A model generated the notes under the pieces. It did no database searches. It saw nothing but the letters and a program-made list of their open reading frames with translations, and had not been told where the DNA came from. The position numbers were made by a program, and so were the translations under genes. This document shows positions 23,901 to 35,738 of a DNA stretch of 64,000 nt, one piece after another; the stretch's first letter is position 1, and each line of letters starts with the position of its first letter. The stretch covers positions 62,001-126,000 of the forward strand of contig JASANG010004025.1 in NCBI GenBank assembly GCA_030248215.1, read 5' to 3'. Source of the DNA: Enoplolaimus lenunculus (Eukaryota; Nematoda; Enoplea; Enoplida; Thoracostomopsidae).

Positions 23901-26900
23901 GCTCCGGTGAAAGTTTAAATTCTATAAGACCGTTATCATTCACGCCAGATTAACGACTACAGCGGCAACAATATAAAATAGTCAAACAAGAACACTTTTT
24001 TACTTTATTAATCATATCAAGTGTACATTCAAAAATTGCTTCGAAGATTTTGGGCACTTCCGGCGTCAGAGTTTGCTAAACACACGAATACAAAAATAAT
24101 GGTAAGAGTAACACCAATAATAATAATAAATAATATTTCTCATTAAATAACTTGGACTCACAGCATAGGCGTCTCTAGAAATATGGCGGCATTGTGTATG
24201 TGGAGACTAGTGCAGAAAGCTTCAAATAAAACACTGCAGCTTCAAATTTTAATACATTACAAAAATTCTTCAGAGAATCTTTGGCGGTGCAGGAGCATCC
24301 CCTTGCACCCGGGAGCGACAGGATTTAAGGTTCCTGTTAAATGTCTGGCAAAAACCTGATATCCGCACCAGTCGTAGTAGGAGTACGTGCATTGAGCAAA
24401 GCTCGACATAAACACTTTTTACAGTGTAGTTAAACATTCCAAACTTATAAAGCACAAACTGATAGTTTGACCCAATTGTTTTCCAATAAATGTAACAAGC
24501 AACTTAGTTATTAGCTAACTATTTAATTATCGATCTTGATGGTTTATAAACAGTTTATTCTGCTTGCTCGCAGCCAAAAACCCTTTAGTACTGAAATTAG
24601 ATTGCTTGCAACCCTAATAACTATTAAAATACAGTAAAAAGTCCTAATTTAGGCTTAACAATTATGACAATTAGCATGTAGCTAATAAACACCTTAAAAT
24701 TTAAAAACCACAATGCCAGCTTAACACCCCAGGTTAATAAACTTCCAAGCAAAAACGTTTGTCAAAATCGGTTCAACGGTTCCTGAGATTCGTCTCGGAA
24801 AGATACGGACGGACATCAACCTTTCAGCCCTCGAGTACAAAACATAAAACTTAGCCCCGGCCGATTAATCCGCGGTCGCAACCTGCTTTGCATATACCGG
24901 CGCCCATGCAAACAATTCAATATGAATATTTTCGAAGTTCAAACTAAAAACTTCGAAATATTTTAACAAATCGAATCGGAAATACAACTAAAACATTATT
25001 AGTAGTTTCTAGGCAAATTTAACAGCTCAAGAACGTGATAAAAGATTAATCGTTTAACCTCCAGCCGGTTAGTAATGGTCGTTAGCACGGCGAGTACATC
25101 AGGCTCTCTGGCTGCAGGAACATTTCGTTTATAGTCGAACAAGACCGCTTCGAACAGTGGATGTACCAAATTGGCCATCACCTGAAAAGAAACCAAATAG
25201 CTGTGTCGCTACAAGGGCAGCAAAAAATTAAAGGAGAATACTGCAAATACTAAGAAAAGAAGAAATTATTTTGATATCATTGTACCTCCTAAGAAAAATC
25301 CTGCGGTGGTATACTTACTTAAGCAGTTAGCACAACTGTTTGTGCATAAAAAATTCTATGGTGATATATCTGTCGTAGTCGATCGTAACAAATTTTATCA
25401 CAATAATAGAATAATACAACACACAGTACAACCAGTATTTTACTTTTAATTTGTGTGCCTTAAAATGGTTGGAGTTTCCAATGCAGTTATCACAACTGAA
25501 ACAATACTTGATAGCGAAGAATCCGGATAGCTCCGGATATAAAAAATATCAAACTTCGGTACTCTATATACCCGGATGTTTATCGCTGGAAAAGTATTGC
25601 AGCCTTTGTTCCAAATGACAGAAACTAGTTTACATCAAGAAACTCAATTAAGACTGAAATTGCAACCAAATTACAGAACGTAATGTGGATTTGCGTGATT
25701 AAGTTTAGTTTGTTGAAAATTACACTTAACATGTGATTCCGGCTACGCCACCTGCCAGAGCCAGAGACTGAAATTTCCCGCTGTCGTATGTTTAGTATCC
25801 GGTTGTTCGATGAAAAGAACGCATGAATAATAACCAAAATAGGCTACCAGAGACGGGCGGTCTGGATTTAAAACAGATACTGAGATCGAGACGTGACTAC
25901 CGAGACCGACAACGAAGTCTCGGTCTCGGTAACTTTTTAAATGTCACCGAAAAAATTAAAAATTTCAAAAAAAAATATTTCTAACGGGTTTTTCGTAGTT
26001 TGTTTTTACAGTCATACATTTGCTAAATTTTCGAGTTCAGGTTTCGGTTGCAAACCACAGAAACCGAATCCGAGACCTGCAAATACCGAGACTGCATCCC
26101 TGCAGACAATGTACTTTTGAAGCTCAACACTTATTCTACAACCAATAAACAAAGACGTTGGCCTACCAAATTAGGATCGTCAGACTCTGCTACCCACGTC
26201 GAAATCAACTTGAGTACTTCAGTTTTTACTCCGCGAATGCTTTTAATCAGTGGTTGTTTCAGAACCGCTTCACCATTGGTTTGAACTGCCGCCGACAGGT
26301 TTTCGGACATCACTTTATACACATTCAACATGTCCATATAGATTTTGCTCAACTGAAATTAGGAATATGCTGATTAATCGGTATCGGTAAAATCAACACT
26401 TTTCGTGAGTATCGGGAACGGCAATACAAAAAATTCCGATTCTTTGCCGACATTTTTACACTTACAGTGAGCTTGAATGCTATCGACTTCACTATAAAAA
26501 ATTTACATAATTCAGAACCTATTGCTCAAGCAAAGAGCTATTGCACCTAGCCAAAAGACGAAACATTAATATTATTTTAACCACAGTTTTATGCTAATCC
26601 AAACTTCAAAGTCCATTTAAATACCAATAAGGTTGCCACAACTTATCCAGATAGCAAAGCAACACCGGTGCACGCATTGGCGGATCCGGAAGTTTCTCAC
26701 GAGGGCGTGCGCGGTGTATGAAAGCAATTTTAGTACTACATATTAACACAAAAGTTTGGCTTTGACTTCTGTTGGGTACCTCTGGTGCACTGCACGGCAT
26801 GGTGCAACCAGAATTCCGATTCAATAATTTATTCTAATCAACACCCGCAAACGACAAGCTGTAATTTGCTGCTCACCTGAATAAGAAACGGGTTTCCGAT

Positions 26901-29900
26901 CGTTTTACATGCAGCGACGTTAGTTTTGAGTATATTCGCTAAATTCTTAACCACTTCTGGCCGACGCAACGTTTCCAGATCCTGAATTCATACATTAGTA
27001 TCAAACACGAAACTATTTTTGACTTTAGAAACACGGCTGGCTTGAAATTACCTGTCATACCCATGATTAACCCTACACGAGTCCATTATACTTCCGTGAA
27101 AATACTAATTAGAGAATAATTAATCCAACAACTAAGAGAGATCTCATCTAAGTATACCTGAGCAGCTGCTTGTATCGCGTCATTCCACGCCATATTGGGC
27201 AACGCCATTAAGCGTTCTATTAAACTTTCTTGGATCACTGACGAACTCTGTGCACTAATAATGACGCCTAATGCTTCGTAGAACACATGAACCTAAATCA
27301 CAAAGATAATCTCCAGCGGCTTAGCAAACGAGAACCATTCACATAAAAAAGTTACACATTTTGTCAAAAGAATTCGCTTTATACATCCGCGACAGGATAC
27401 CGTAAGACGTTGCAAAATTGAGGATACGGAGCATAACCAACATCAAAAAGTTAGTAACAGCTATCAAGAAGTTAATAACCGGTAAAGATTTTGACAGCTC
27501 AGAAAGATGTTAAAACAAAATCAATCCAATGACTTAACACCATTGAATCATAGACTCTAGCGAATCGTCACGGCTGCCATTTAATGTGGTTGCCCCGTGA
27601 TTTAAAAATAATCTAAGTGTTAGAATAAAACAAACTCCAGCTAAAAGGCCTTTAATATTGTCCTCTATTTTAACCGTTGCTCACTCAACTAACGATATTT
27701 TACCTGAGGTGGTTGGAGATCATTGATGATATTTTGCAGATTCGACAAGATTTCGTCAATGAACGGCTGACTCTCACCAGGTTGAACCTAAAGACACCAC
27801 CAAATGCAAACGTATGCTGTTTTGTAGCAATGCATCATACGTCAACAGGTCGCTTTCTACTTGCTCAACACCATCTTATTACAGTTATTCTGATCGTGAA
27901 TACAGAGTAATTGCGGCAAACTTTAAATTTCAAAGTCGGTTCCAAAAGCAGAAAATCTTAAATTAGTTTTCATAATTTATTCCAGCATGCAATGCAACTT
28001 GGCGAAATATACTTGAACACACAATAGACACCAAAAGCTTAAAATTGGAATGAATTTTAAGATGACATCCTGCTTGCAATAAGTTACTGCTTTCAGTTAA
28101 ATACTAGAAGAAACTTACCACAACAAAATGTTTCCGGCATTTGTGAGCGATTTTAATAAAAGTATCACAAGCCATGTCTTGAACACCTTCGTGAGTTTCT
28201 GAAAAACAAAAATAAAATGAAGAACAATGATACGTTCGTGTCATCAAAAATAATTACGTATATATACATATATATGTACACATATATTGTACACACACAT
28301 ATACACACACTTACCGTGCATAAATTCAAATAGTTTGTTGACAACAGTTTTGAGAAATTTCCAATGCGCCCGCAGGAATCGTGGATACTGTCCAACGACG
28401 TACATTATATTCGAAGCAACAACCGCCTTGTTGTCTTTGCCACGCTTTCGCTCGCACAAACCGAGTAAATCTTAAAACAGCAAGTATGCGGTAGGTAAGT
28501 AAACAAAGCAAAGCAATAATATACAAAAAAGTACGGCATGCGAATATCCTGGCGTCAGTGAAGACAGGCCCTCCACTTCCTGGTTGGAAAAGCCGATATA
28601 ATACTGATTGTTGGAGAACTAACTTTTCGTACCTTCACTTACTACTCAGTTTCCGCTTGGCTATTGGGTTCACGCCAAGCATTTTTATATCTCACGCAAA
28701 ATTGCTTATAAATTACACACCGTTACCGAAACTTTGCTAAACCGAAATTCGAAGAAAAAGTGAATGTCAAATTGGGGTAAATTCGGTTTCCAGTTTCCTG
28801 TTCCCTTCACTGTATTTTCTAAACCCGTGTGCAAACTGACATCTGCACTGGCACGAAAATTGCTCCTCAACTTACCCCGAACAACTGTCACCAAAAATCG
28901 CTTTTCGTCCTCCTCCGACATTGCACCGCTGATTGATCCGATTGCCCAGCACAGCTGAAACCAATTAGAAAACAAGATTCCATGATTATTTAAGCATTTT
29001 ACACTATTTTTCACACGTCCGTTGCTGGCTTTCTGGCCACACAGTAAAATTTTGCACTATCACTCGCCACTTAAACACAAGCTAATGCAAAAACAAATCG
29101 TTTAATGTAGCGATCTAATAGTTAAGTCTGACAGCAAAAATATTAACATACGTACCCGATTCAGATTTTTCCACGACCATTCGGTTCCATTCACTTGAGT
29201 CTGCAGCTTAATTGTCATTATATGTTCGGTGTCCGGCGTGTCCAAATGTGTCAGGTACACTGAAATTTCGATATAAACTGAGTGGAAAACCAAAAACAAA
29301 CAATAAACAAACAACCTGCCAAAACCATAAAGAAGAGCTGAAGATAAAGCAGATGTAGTTATTCAACTTCCAAGCAAAAAACAAATTTTTCGGACTTAGT
29401 ACTGTGCTGAAATGATTGGCAATATTTTTTGCTAAAATAGTTTCAAAAGTACTGTAGAACTCCAAAGGGAACAAAATATTGCCAAAACTCTAACACTACC
29501 CAAAAAACATTGTTGCAACAGTGCTGTTATTGGAGTTATATTCTTGAGTAACAACAAAACTCACCCTAAAGGTTTTTCAAGTTGAAACACTGATCGTCGC
29601 TCTAAAACCACAAACTCCAGAGGTTAGTAAGGAAGACTTACCAAGAGCTTCGCGCATTGTTTTGTACAAATTAATTGCATCTGTGTCTTTAATTGTCTCG
29701 CGAACCACCTCGCCTTGTTCGTTCTCGACGACTAGAACTTCCTCAGGTTTCGCCATTCTTTCAACGATAATCAACCGCAACTGAAATATAAAAAGTTTGT
29801 TGTAAGATATTCCTGAATTAAAACGCAGAGCCAGGTCTACACAAAGAATCCAGATTCGTTTCAAGCAACCTTAAAAAATTGTAACCAGAAGTACATATTA

Positions 29901-32900
29901 TATTTCTACAAAATAATTTAAAACATATATTCAAATACTGAATCGCAAGTGATAAAAATAAAAAATCTAGCCAAACATAATAAGAAATAAAAACCAACCT
30001 CAGACAAATATGGATCATACAAGCTTCGCCGATACGGCTTAGGCTCCAAATTCCCTCCTCCAAACGATCCGCTACTTCCGTACATCGAATTAGAACCACT
30101 GCCGGACATCGTAAACGACCACCGAGGATACAACGGAACCGTAGAATAATTGATGAACGGTCGCTCGCAATACAGCTCGTACGTTAACCAATGCCAGTAT
30201 TCGAGGCAAACTTTGAAGATTTCAATATCGTCAACACGAGAAATCGCCAGCAAATATTTTAACGACTGCAACAAACGAAAGTATCGCGTTTGGGTGATTG
30301 TGCGGAACTATCAAAAAATTCTACACATTGAGAAAAATTTCGGAGCAGCCGCAGGATGCCTCTGCTGCGTATGTCTATGAATGGATTATGCATGTAACTT
30401 AGGGTGGCACCATAAATTTGATGACGTCCGGAGCCGGCGTACGGGAATTACTCACTTATGGTGATGGACGGTACCGCACCAACAAGTATAGCGCCACCGT
30501 TATTTTAATAAACGCTTAAAAGTGAGCGACAATGGTTTAAGCTTCATCAATCTGCCTTAATTTCATTTCAAAATTTATATTTGCACTAACCAGATGGTGC
30601 TCGTGTTTACACGGATTGTGTTCCACTTTCGCATTATCTGCTGGATTGTTTTCACCAAACGAATTTAGGTCAATACTCTCACTGGCTCCTTTCGAGCCAG
30701 GTCCGCCTGTTGTACTAGATTCATCACCGACAGAACCTTCCACAAGCGTGCCGTGTTCTTTAAGGAATGTCGACAGAAACAACGCTAAATTAGCTATAAA
30801 CTTTTGGTTGGCGTCGTTTCCGGCCGCGTATGCAACAACCAAATTTGTTGTTTTGATTGGTAGAATCTGATATAATGCAACATAATCATAAAAGTAAAGA
30901 ATACATTACACCAACCACACTGTAAGAGAAATTAAAAAACCACAAGTGGAACTGGCAATTCAATATATAATATCGGATTTTTAACAAAACCGGATAATCC
31001 GGATAGTGAAAAATAACTTTACAGTCAGTTTCTCTAACTTCAAAAACAGAATTTTTTGACTTAATAGTAGTAGCCTATTTCACACTTTTGTTACCCAAAC
31101 TATGCTTAAAACCACCATTTTCCCTTGGTTTAAGATTAATAATAAAAAGCAGTGGACATAAACTTTGCGTTATTGAACTCCCGCATATATACGTGACTTA
31201 CTCCATTACTAGATACAAATATATACATAGGTACCTGTTCCAGTTGTCCAAGTGTCTTTTGAAACAGTGTGATATACTGGGTCTGGTACTTCTTTTTTGC
31301 CGCTGCAGGAACAGCAACTGCAGCTGAAACAGAAAAATCCAAACCCAATTAAACTGTCAATTACTGTCGTAAGCTCATGTATAGTAGGATCGTTAGGTAT
31401 ACTCAAAATTCGCAACCATTATCTGGCGCAAACACATATTTATCTAGTGTCTAACTTCTGCGCTAAGCAAGGTGCAACCGGAATTACAATTTACCGGAAC
31501 CGGAATTTGAAACTTTTACCGGAACCGGAAACGGAAAGTGAAAAATGCATTTCACCAAAAATTTCATTTTAATCTTATTTTTTGCTCTATTATTTGTGAA
31601 ATAACCTTAGTCGAACATAGGTATTTATTTTATTTGTTGTATTTTAGATTTTCGTCGTCGACAGAAGTGAAATCCACCATCAATGGCTTATATTCGGTGT
31701 ACAAGTGGCTTTCAAAAGAGATTTTTAAAAATTAGCAAAGTTAAGAAAACGGTCAAATTTTAACACCGGAATTTTTAAATCCGGTAAAAATTTACCGGAA
31801 CCGGAAGGTGAAAAAATGCCGGAACCGGAATTCCGGTTGCACCCTGACGCTAAGAGATTGCCAGGAATTCACGCGTTTATCCAAATTTAACATAAAACGT
31901 GATTTTCTATCACAAATAAACGAACTAAAAAACGTAACTTTTTTGATTACTCCGGACAGTGAAAAACACATGACACTAAAAAAAATTCATTTTAATATTC
32001 TTTTTTGAAATGTTATTGATAAAATAACCCTATCTGGGGATAACAGGACATTTCTATTATTCCTAAGACTAAACCTAAATTCAGCGCAAAATGGGCCTAT
32101 AAATAAGTAAGCAAAAATAATAGCTTGTTTCCGAGCCAGGGATGGTCGGAAACGGGAAATGAAAAGTCTCGGTATCGGTCAACTTTTAAAAACATAAAGT
32201 TTTCAAAAGAAATTATTCCTAGAGTCGGTTCCAAACCACCGATACTCAAGAAATATACTGCCAAACACCGAGACTTGCTGAGACTGAGACCCTGACTCCC
32301 ATCACTGATCTTAGTCACCTTTGACCTACGAGACAAGTGAATATTGCAACACGCTGGTATTACTTTATCTTCTGTGCGGAAGCGCAATCTATCTTCGATG
32401 GTTTATTTTCGGCAATTGTCAATGTTTATATACTATACGAGGGTATAATATATCTTAATTTACACCGACCAAAATTTAATACCGGAACTTTCAATTCCGG
32501 TAAAAATTTACCGAAACCGGAAGGTAAAAAATTGGTCACCGGAATTCCCGTTGCACCCCGATGCTATCGGATACTAAATTGCTCGCTCTGCGGTGATGAT
32601 ATATTAGAGACAAATCTGCGACACAGATTACAAAAAGGTATTTCCAAAACTATAGCTTTTCGAACTTGGGCTATAATAACCACCCTGAAAAGCCTTAAAA
32701 AAATTTACTCAAATGAACATACCAATCTCAGTCAAACACTGCAGTGTAACATTGCGAAACATTGGAACGACTAAAAATTTTGACGCCAGCGTTTCGATCA
32801 AGGCAGTTTCAAAGATATAGCCAACCGGAATCCAATTGAGAAATTTCAATAACGTTTCCAGTGTCGTTTCAACAAGCGCTGCATTCTGCGAATTTTGCTG

Positions 32901-35738
32901 AAAAAATATGCACAACTATATATGTTGACCGACGCCCATAAGAGCTTCGTAAGTCGGCAAACGTTTCAGATTTCTGTTGCAGTAATTTTGCGCACATCTC
33001 ACAGATCCGCAAATGCAGGAGTTCGTGAGTTTGGAAAAATTTCACTAACTGGTAATTGGTGCAACATCCACGCATTTATGAATATGGACCGTGGTCTGAG
33101 GACAACAAGTACTGTGCAAACTTAAAAATACAAGGGCGCTTGCAAAGGGTGACTGGGTGACTGAATGTCAACATATGAAATGCCGGCATAAACGAAACAA
33201 AAGAAAATTAAATTTAAAGGTTTTACAACGAACCAAATGCCGACAAGAGCAGGTTTAGCTTTTGGACGAAAATACGAAGTCAACTTATTACTTGCACACA
33301 ATTACTATTTTTGCACAAACTTTCCCACATTAAGTTTTCCATAAAACTCTCTGAGTTATCTTTCTCAGTAACTCTTTCGCTATGTTTTCAAACAAAAATT
33401 TGATGGCTTATTTGCCTTTTTTGAAAAGCGGTTTTTCTGCCGACATTATTTTTAAAAGATTGATACGGCAAATTTTGACAAACATACCAACACATATGTA
33501 CATAACGTGAACACAGCCTGGAACTCAGTGCAAAATTGTTCTTTCATATGTAGCGTTTTTGTTTGAGTCATTACACCAGCTGAGAAATCAAAGACTTCTT
33601 CGCTAAAATGCAGCATAACATACAAAATTGTAGATAAATTGTAGAGAATGAAAAACATTTGTAATACAATATGAATATCAATACCAATATCAATAACGTA
33701 TTCAAAAATTTGTGGAAAAATTTTATCCGCATGAAAACTGCAGTCACTACAATCACAACACAATCATCAACGGCAAACCTTCTGGGACTGCACTACATAA
33801 ACGTTTTTCTAAAACGCTTTCATACCTTAACAATTTTAAGATAACCATATTGTTTTGACACAGAGAATCATTGGTTTGACTTGCACCTACGATATCAGAC
33901 AAAAAAGTTGGCCAATTATTCGGCCATTCACGTTTGACAATCTGAAAAATAAGTCAAAAACCTATAAAAATTCAAATGTTGTACATGCAAAAAATTCAAT
34001 TCCTGCTTCTGTTCCTGTTCCGGCAAAACTTAGTTCCTGCTCGAACCCTACTCCGGTTCCGGCAGATCGCATAAAATTTTGGTAGTTTTCACTTGTTCAA
34101 TAGTGACGATAAAAAGAAAACAGATTTAATAAGTGTAGTATATGAACCTTGACAATCACCGAAAATGAACCATCAAAGGTATATTTTCAATTTGTGTCGT
34201 CCTCCATAATTTATCATACGCTTCCAGCTACTGCATTTGTTTTAGGATTTTGCCATTTTAAATGGTGTGTTTAAACCATTAAAATCGATAAAGAAGCTTT
34301 TAAAATGAATTTCTCGATAACAAGTATTTTTTGTTTTCCTGTTCCGGTATTTTTTATTCCGGTTCCGGTAGTTTATAATTCCGGTTGCACCCTGTTCCAC
34401 GGATAAGAAAAATCTAAAATACAGCAGATTAAGTTAATACGTATCTTCAAGCAAGGTTATTTAATCAACAATACAGCAAAAAAATAAAACTGAATTTTCG
34501 CTGGTATTTTTTGGTAATTTTTTAAATTCCGATTCCAGTAATTTGTAATCCCGGTTGCACCCTAATATCTATAATATATTTTTTTACTTATCTCCCAAAT
34601 TCTCGTACCTGTACAAGTACAATATTGAGTTTATTGATAAAAACGCGCTCTCGTTCCATCAACGCTGGATCCGAAGACATTTTAATCACCAGTCCAACTA
34701 TATATTTCTTGATACCTAAACATTACACACATTAGGATATAAATTAAAAGCGGGATTCGTAACACGTACGCTATTTCATTTCATCATTTGGTAATCATCC
34801 CAAATGTTTTTCAACTAGAAGCCACTGTAATGAAATGACCTCAGGATTGCGCCACCAGACAACTAAAAATCTGCGCCCCACACTAGCCCAACTATTTAAA
34901 CGGAAATAAATGATGTAGATATGATACTATACAAAGTTTACCAAAAAAGCCGAAACGTATTGTTTACAAACTAGGGCACAAAATATTTACGTACCTTCGG
35001 CTTGATCACGAGGAAGCACACGCCATCGCGTATTAATTAAAGCTTCGAGGACTTGGAGACCAAAATATTTCGTCTGAACATTGCTCGAGTACTCAAGAAT
35101 CGCGTCAACTCTGGTCCACGCGTCCGGATGCTCTTTGAGGCGAGTAAGTACTTCCTGTGCCGCACGTTGCTGAAAGCATTTGATGTGACATTTATATAAT
35201 TGATAATTCATAATTTGAGCCAAGATGGAATTTTTGGAACCAAATGCATTGCACTATCGTTGCAACCTGCTGTTCCGGTATGCCACGCTATATGCACGAT
35301 GCAGCCAGAAATGATGTTCCAATAGGAAAACCCGGTACTTTTTACCGATTTCCAGGTATTCTAATGTCGTGTCAATGATTTTTATTTCAAAAGATAAAGC
35401 AGAACTTATTTAACAAACAACATACGCAGTTAAATGCCGCATGTAAATCCGTTTGTAACCCAGGTTAAGGGATATTTATGGAAAAAAAGTACGTACGTAC
35501 AACAAAGATTTATGATAAACTACTTTTAGAAGCCGCGCTATTTTCCAGTTAACAGAACTTAACATAGGTACTAAAAGAGTCAAGCACAAATGCTCTGACA
35601 TTTCAACATCGTTCGTACTTCAGCGCCTGATCCGCTATGCATACAATTGACGACATTATCCAATAGACCAATATCAATTTGTTTTTGACTAAAATCCAAC
35701 AATTTTGCAGCTTCTTGTTCAATCGTTAATGCGCCCAT
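20687..35738 (-). CDS. XPO1: Exportin-1 (CRM1), 26 coding exons, complete
   Basis: Karyopherin-beta nuclear export receptor: it carries leucine-rich-NES cargo and RanGTP through the nuclear pore. Exons (window coordinates, 5'-to-3' on minus): 35738-35619, 35169-34995, 34715-34609, 33941-33826, 33602-33488, 32897-32723, 31323-31235, 30866-30591, 30265-29999, 29780-29642, 29259-29156, 28954-28876, 28470-28315, 28198-28119, 27787-27704, 27292-27158, 26981-26877, 26352-26167, 25181-25059, 24075-24004, 23734-23659, 23325-23233, 22765-22619, 21820-21655, 21441-21345, 20941-20687. All introns are GT-AG and all phases join, giving 3537 nt (1178 residues plus stop). Family landmarks: [11 protein letters not shown] near residue 52, [52 protein letters not shown]-type helix, QDMACDTF with the NES-groove cysteine, [17 protein letters not shown]. 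An in-frame TGA at 35751-35753 lies 15 nt before the ATG and fixes the start. The human protein has 1071 residues; the excess is in exons 8, 9 and 26. Confidence 0.97.
21845..22175. mobile_element. AAGTA/TACTTAAGT MITE in XPO1 intron 23
   Basis: Starts AGCTGGGTTTTTGTTTTGAA and runs into ACTTAAGTACGACTTAGTACTT; ends ACTTAAGTGAGATTTCAGAA. Many TTAAGT/ACTTAA words lie at both ends. Related to the element at 57656-57802, which has better-preserved ends. Confidence 0.55.
24500..24830. repeat. Single satellite unit plus AAATCGGTTCAACGG tail (XPO1 intron 19)
   Basis: Unit matching the array at 12050-13030 (GTTTATAAACAGTTTATTC, AAAAACCCTTTAGTACTG), followed by TTTAAAAACCACAATGCCAG, also found after the main array. 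Its continuation GTCAAAATCGGTTCAACGGT and GATACGGACGGACAT resembles a 3' tail common in invertebrate interspersed repeats. This suggests the satellite arose from a transposable-element end. Confidence 0.6.
25852..26108. mobile_element. hAT-like element with CTCGGT/ACCGAGAC motifs (XPO1 intron)
   Basis: Subterminal ACCGAGACCGAC and CTCGGTCTCGGTAAC on the left, ACCGAATCCGAGACC and ACCGAGACTGCATCCCTG on the right. The right terminus CATCCCTG matches hAT-like ends. Related, more decayed copies lie at 32138-32310 (starting CAGGGATGG) and 19440-19545. Confidence 0.5.
28119..28954 (-). other. XPO1: XPO1 exons 12-14: NES-binding groove
   Basis: Exons 12-14 encode residues 562-666: [40 protein letters not shown], the long [22 protein letters not shown] helix and [20 protein letters not shown]. 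In the family this is HEAT 11-12, whose outer helices form the hydrophobic groove for nuclear export signals. The cysteine modified by leptomycin B in human CRM1 (Cys528) corresponds to Cys650 here, codon at 28167-28169. It is retained, so the predicted protein should be drug-sensitive; that last step is inference from the residue alone. Confidence 0.93.
28255..28312. repeat. TA/CA simple repeat in XPO1 intron 13
   Basis: ATATATACATATATATGTAC and ACACACATATACACACAC runs lying directly next to the exon 13 donor (ACTTAC at 28309-28314 on plus), so length changes here could touch splicing. Confidence 0.8.
29999..30265 (-). other. XPO1: XPO1 exon 9 with Gly-Ser-rich loop
   Basis: Exon 9 encodes residues 392-480. 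[22 protein letters not shown] matches the conserved helix pair of CRM1. It is followed by a Gly/Ser-rich stretch (about residues 442-466) with runs such as SGSGSNS and GSSGSFGGG, where human CRM1 has a shorter SGSQHFD-type loop. The donor is unusual (GTTGGT), but no better GT lies nearby, and exon 10 ([20 protein letters not shown]) joins in frame. The stretch probably forms a flexible linker before the HEAT 9 acidic loop. Confidence 0.83.
30400..30505. mobile_element. GCTATACTT-type MITE, short uninterrupted copy (XPO1 intron 8)
   Basis: Starts CTTAGGGTGGCACCATAAAT, has GACGTCCGGAGCCGGCG and GATGGACGGTACCGC, and ends AAGTATAGCGCCACCG. This copy shows the undisturbed junction AAGTATAGCGCC where the 7498-7986 copy has an insertion. 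Confidence 0.6.
30591..30866 (-). other. XPO1: XPO1 exon 8 with acidic/Ser-Gly insertion
   Basis: Exon 8 encodes residues 300-391. The first 43 codons follow the family ([24 protein letters not shown]). The next ~43 residues (about 343-385) are rich in Ser, Gly, Asp, Glu and Asn with no counterpart in the human protein, which has about seven residues there. The exon then ends in HEHHL and resumes family similarity in exon 9 (SLKYLLAIS). The donor is GTTAGT. The insertion has no stop codon and no splice signal that would remove it neatly, so it is read here as coding. It would sit in an inter-helix loop ahead of HEAT repeat 8 or 9. Confidence 0.85.
31468..31846. mobile_element. hAT-like CCGGAA family copy in XPO1 intron 6
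   Basis: Ends CAAGGTGCAACCGGAATT and AATTCCGGTTGCACCCTG. Left flank GCGCTAAG and right flank ACGCTAAG match at seven of eight positions, supporting an 8-bp target duplication. CCGGAA motifs cluster at both ends, and a ~200-bp AT-rich core closely resembles the core of the copy at 666-1076. Confidence 0.75.
32138..32310. mobile_element. hAT-like CTCGGT family, second copy
   Basis: Starts CAGGGATGGTCGG, contains TCTCGGTATCGG near the left and ACCGAGACTTGCTGAGACTG near the right. No target duplication is visible. It is embedded beside CCGGAA-type fragments in the XPO1 intron. Confidence 0.45.
32340..34565. mobile_element. Further CCGGAA-type fragments in XPO1 introns
   Basis: Partial copies: one ending near 32563 (GGTTGCACCCCG-like), one between about 33995 and 34395 ending GGTTGCACCCTG, and one ending at about 34563 with the same terminus. 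Cores share the TTTGTGTCATAC / CATTTGTTTTAGGATTTTG words also seen at 48690-48750, 50440-50500 and 58750-58820. They fill intron space between XPO1 exons 3, 4, 5, 6 and 7; the span also contains exons 4-6, which are not part of the repeats. Confidence 0.55.
34609..35738 (-). other. XPO1: XPO1 exons 1-3: N-terminal CRIME/Ran-binding region
   Basis: Exons 1 to 3 encode residues 1-134. Exon 1 (40 codons) starts with a short head, then the KLLDFSQK and LLDNVVNC motifs typical of CRM1 N-termini. Exon 2 carries [18 protein letters not shown] and the [14 protein letters not shown] segment. Exon 3 has [17 protein letters not shown]. In the family this region (importin-beta N-terminal / CRIME domain) contacts RanGTP. 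Exon 1 to exon 2 joins in phase 0 at a weak donor, GTACGA. Exon 2 to exon 3 splits a glycine codon. No TATA box or initiator could be assigned upstream of 35738. Confidence 0.93.

Noticed and set aside
20687-35738. XPO1 as a retrocopy or pseudogene
   Set aside because: 26 exons with conserved phases, no frameshift or internal stop, conserved key residues.
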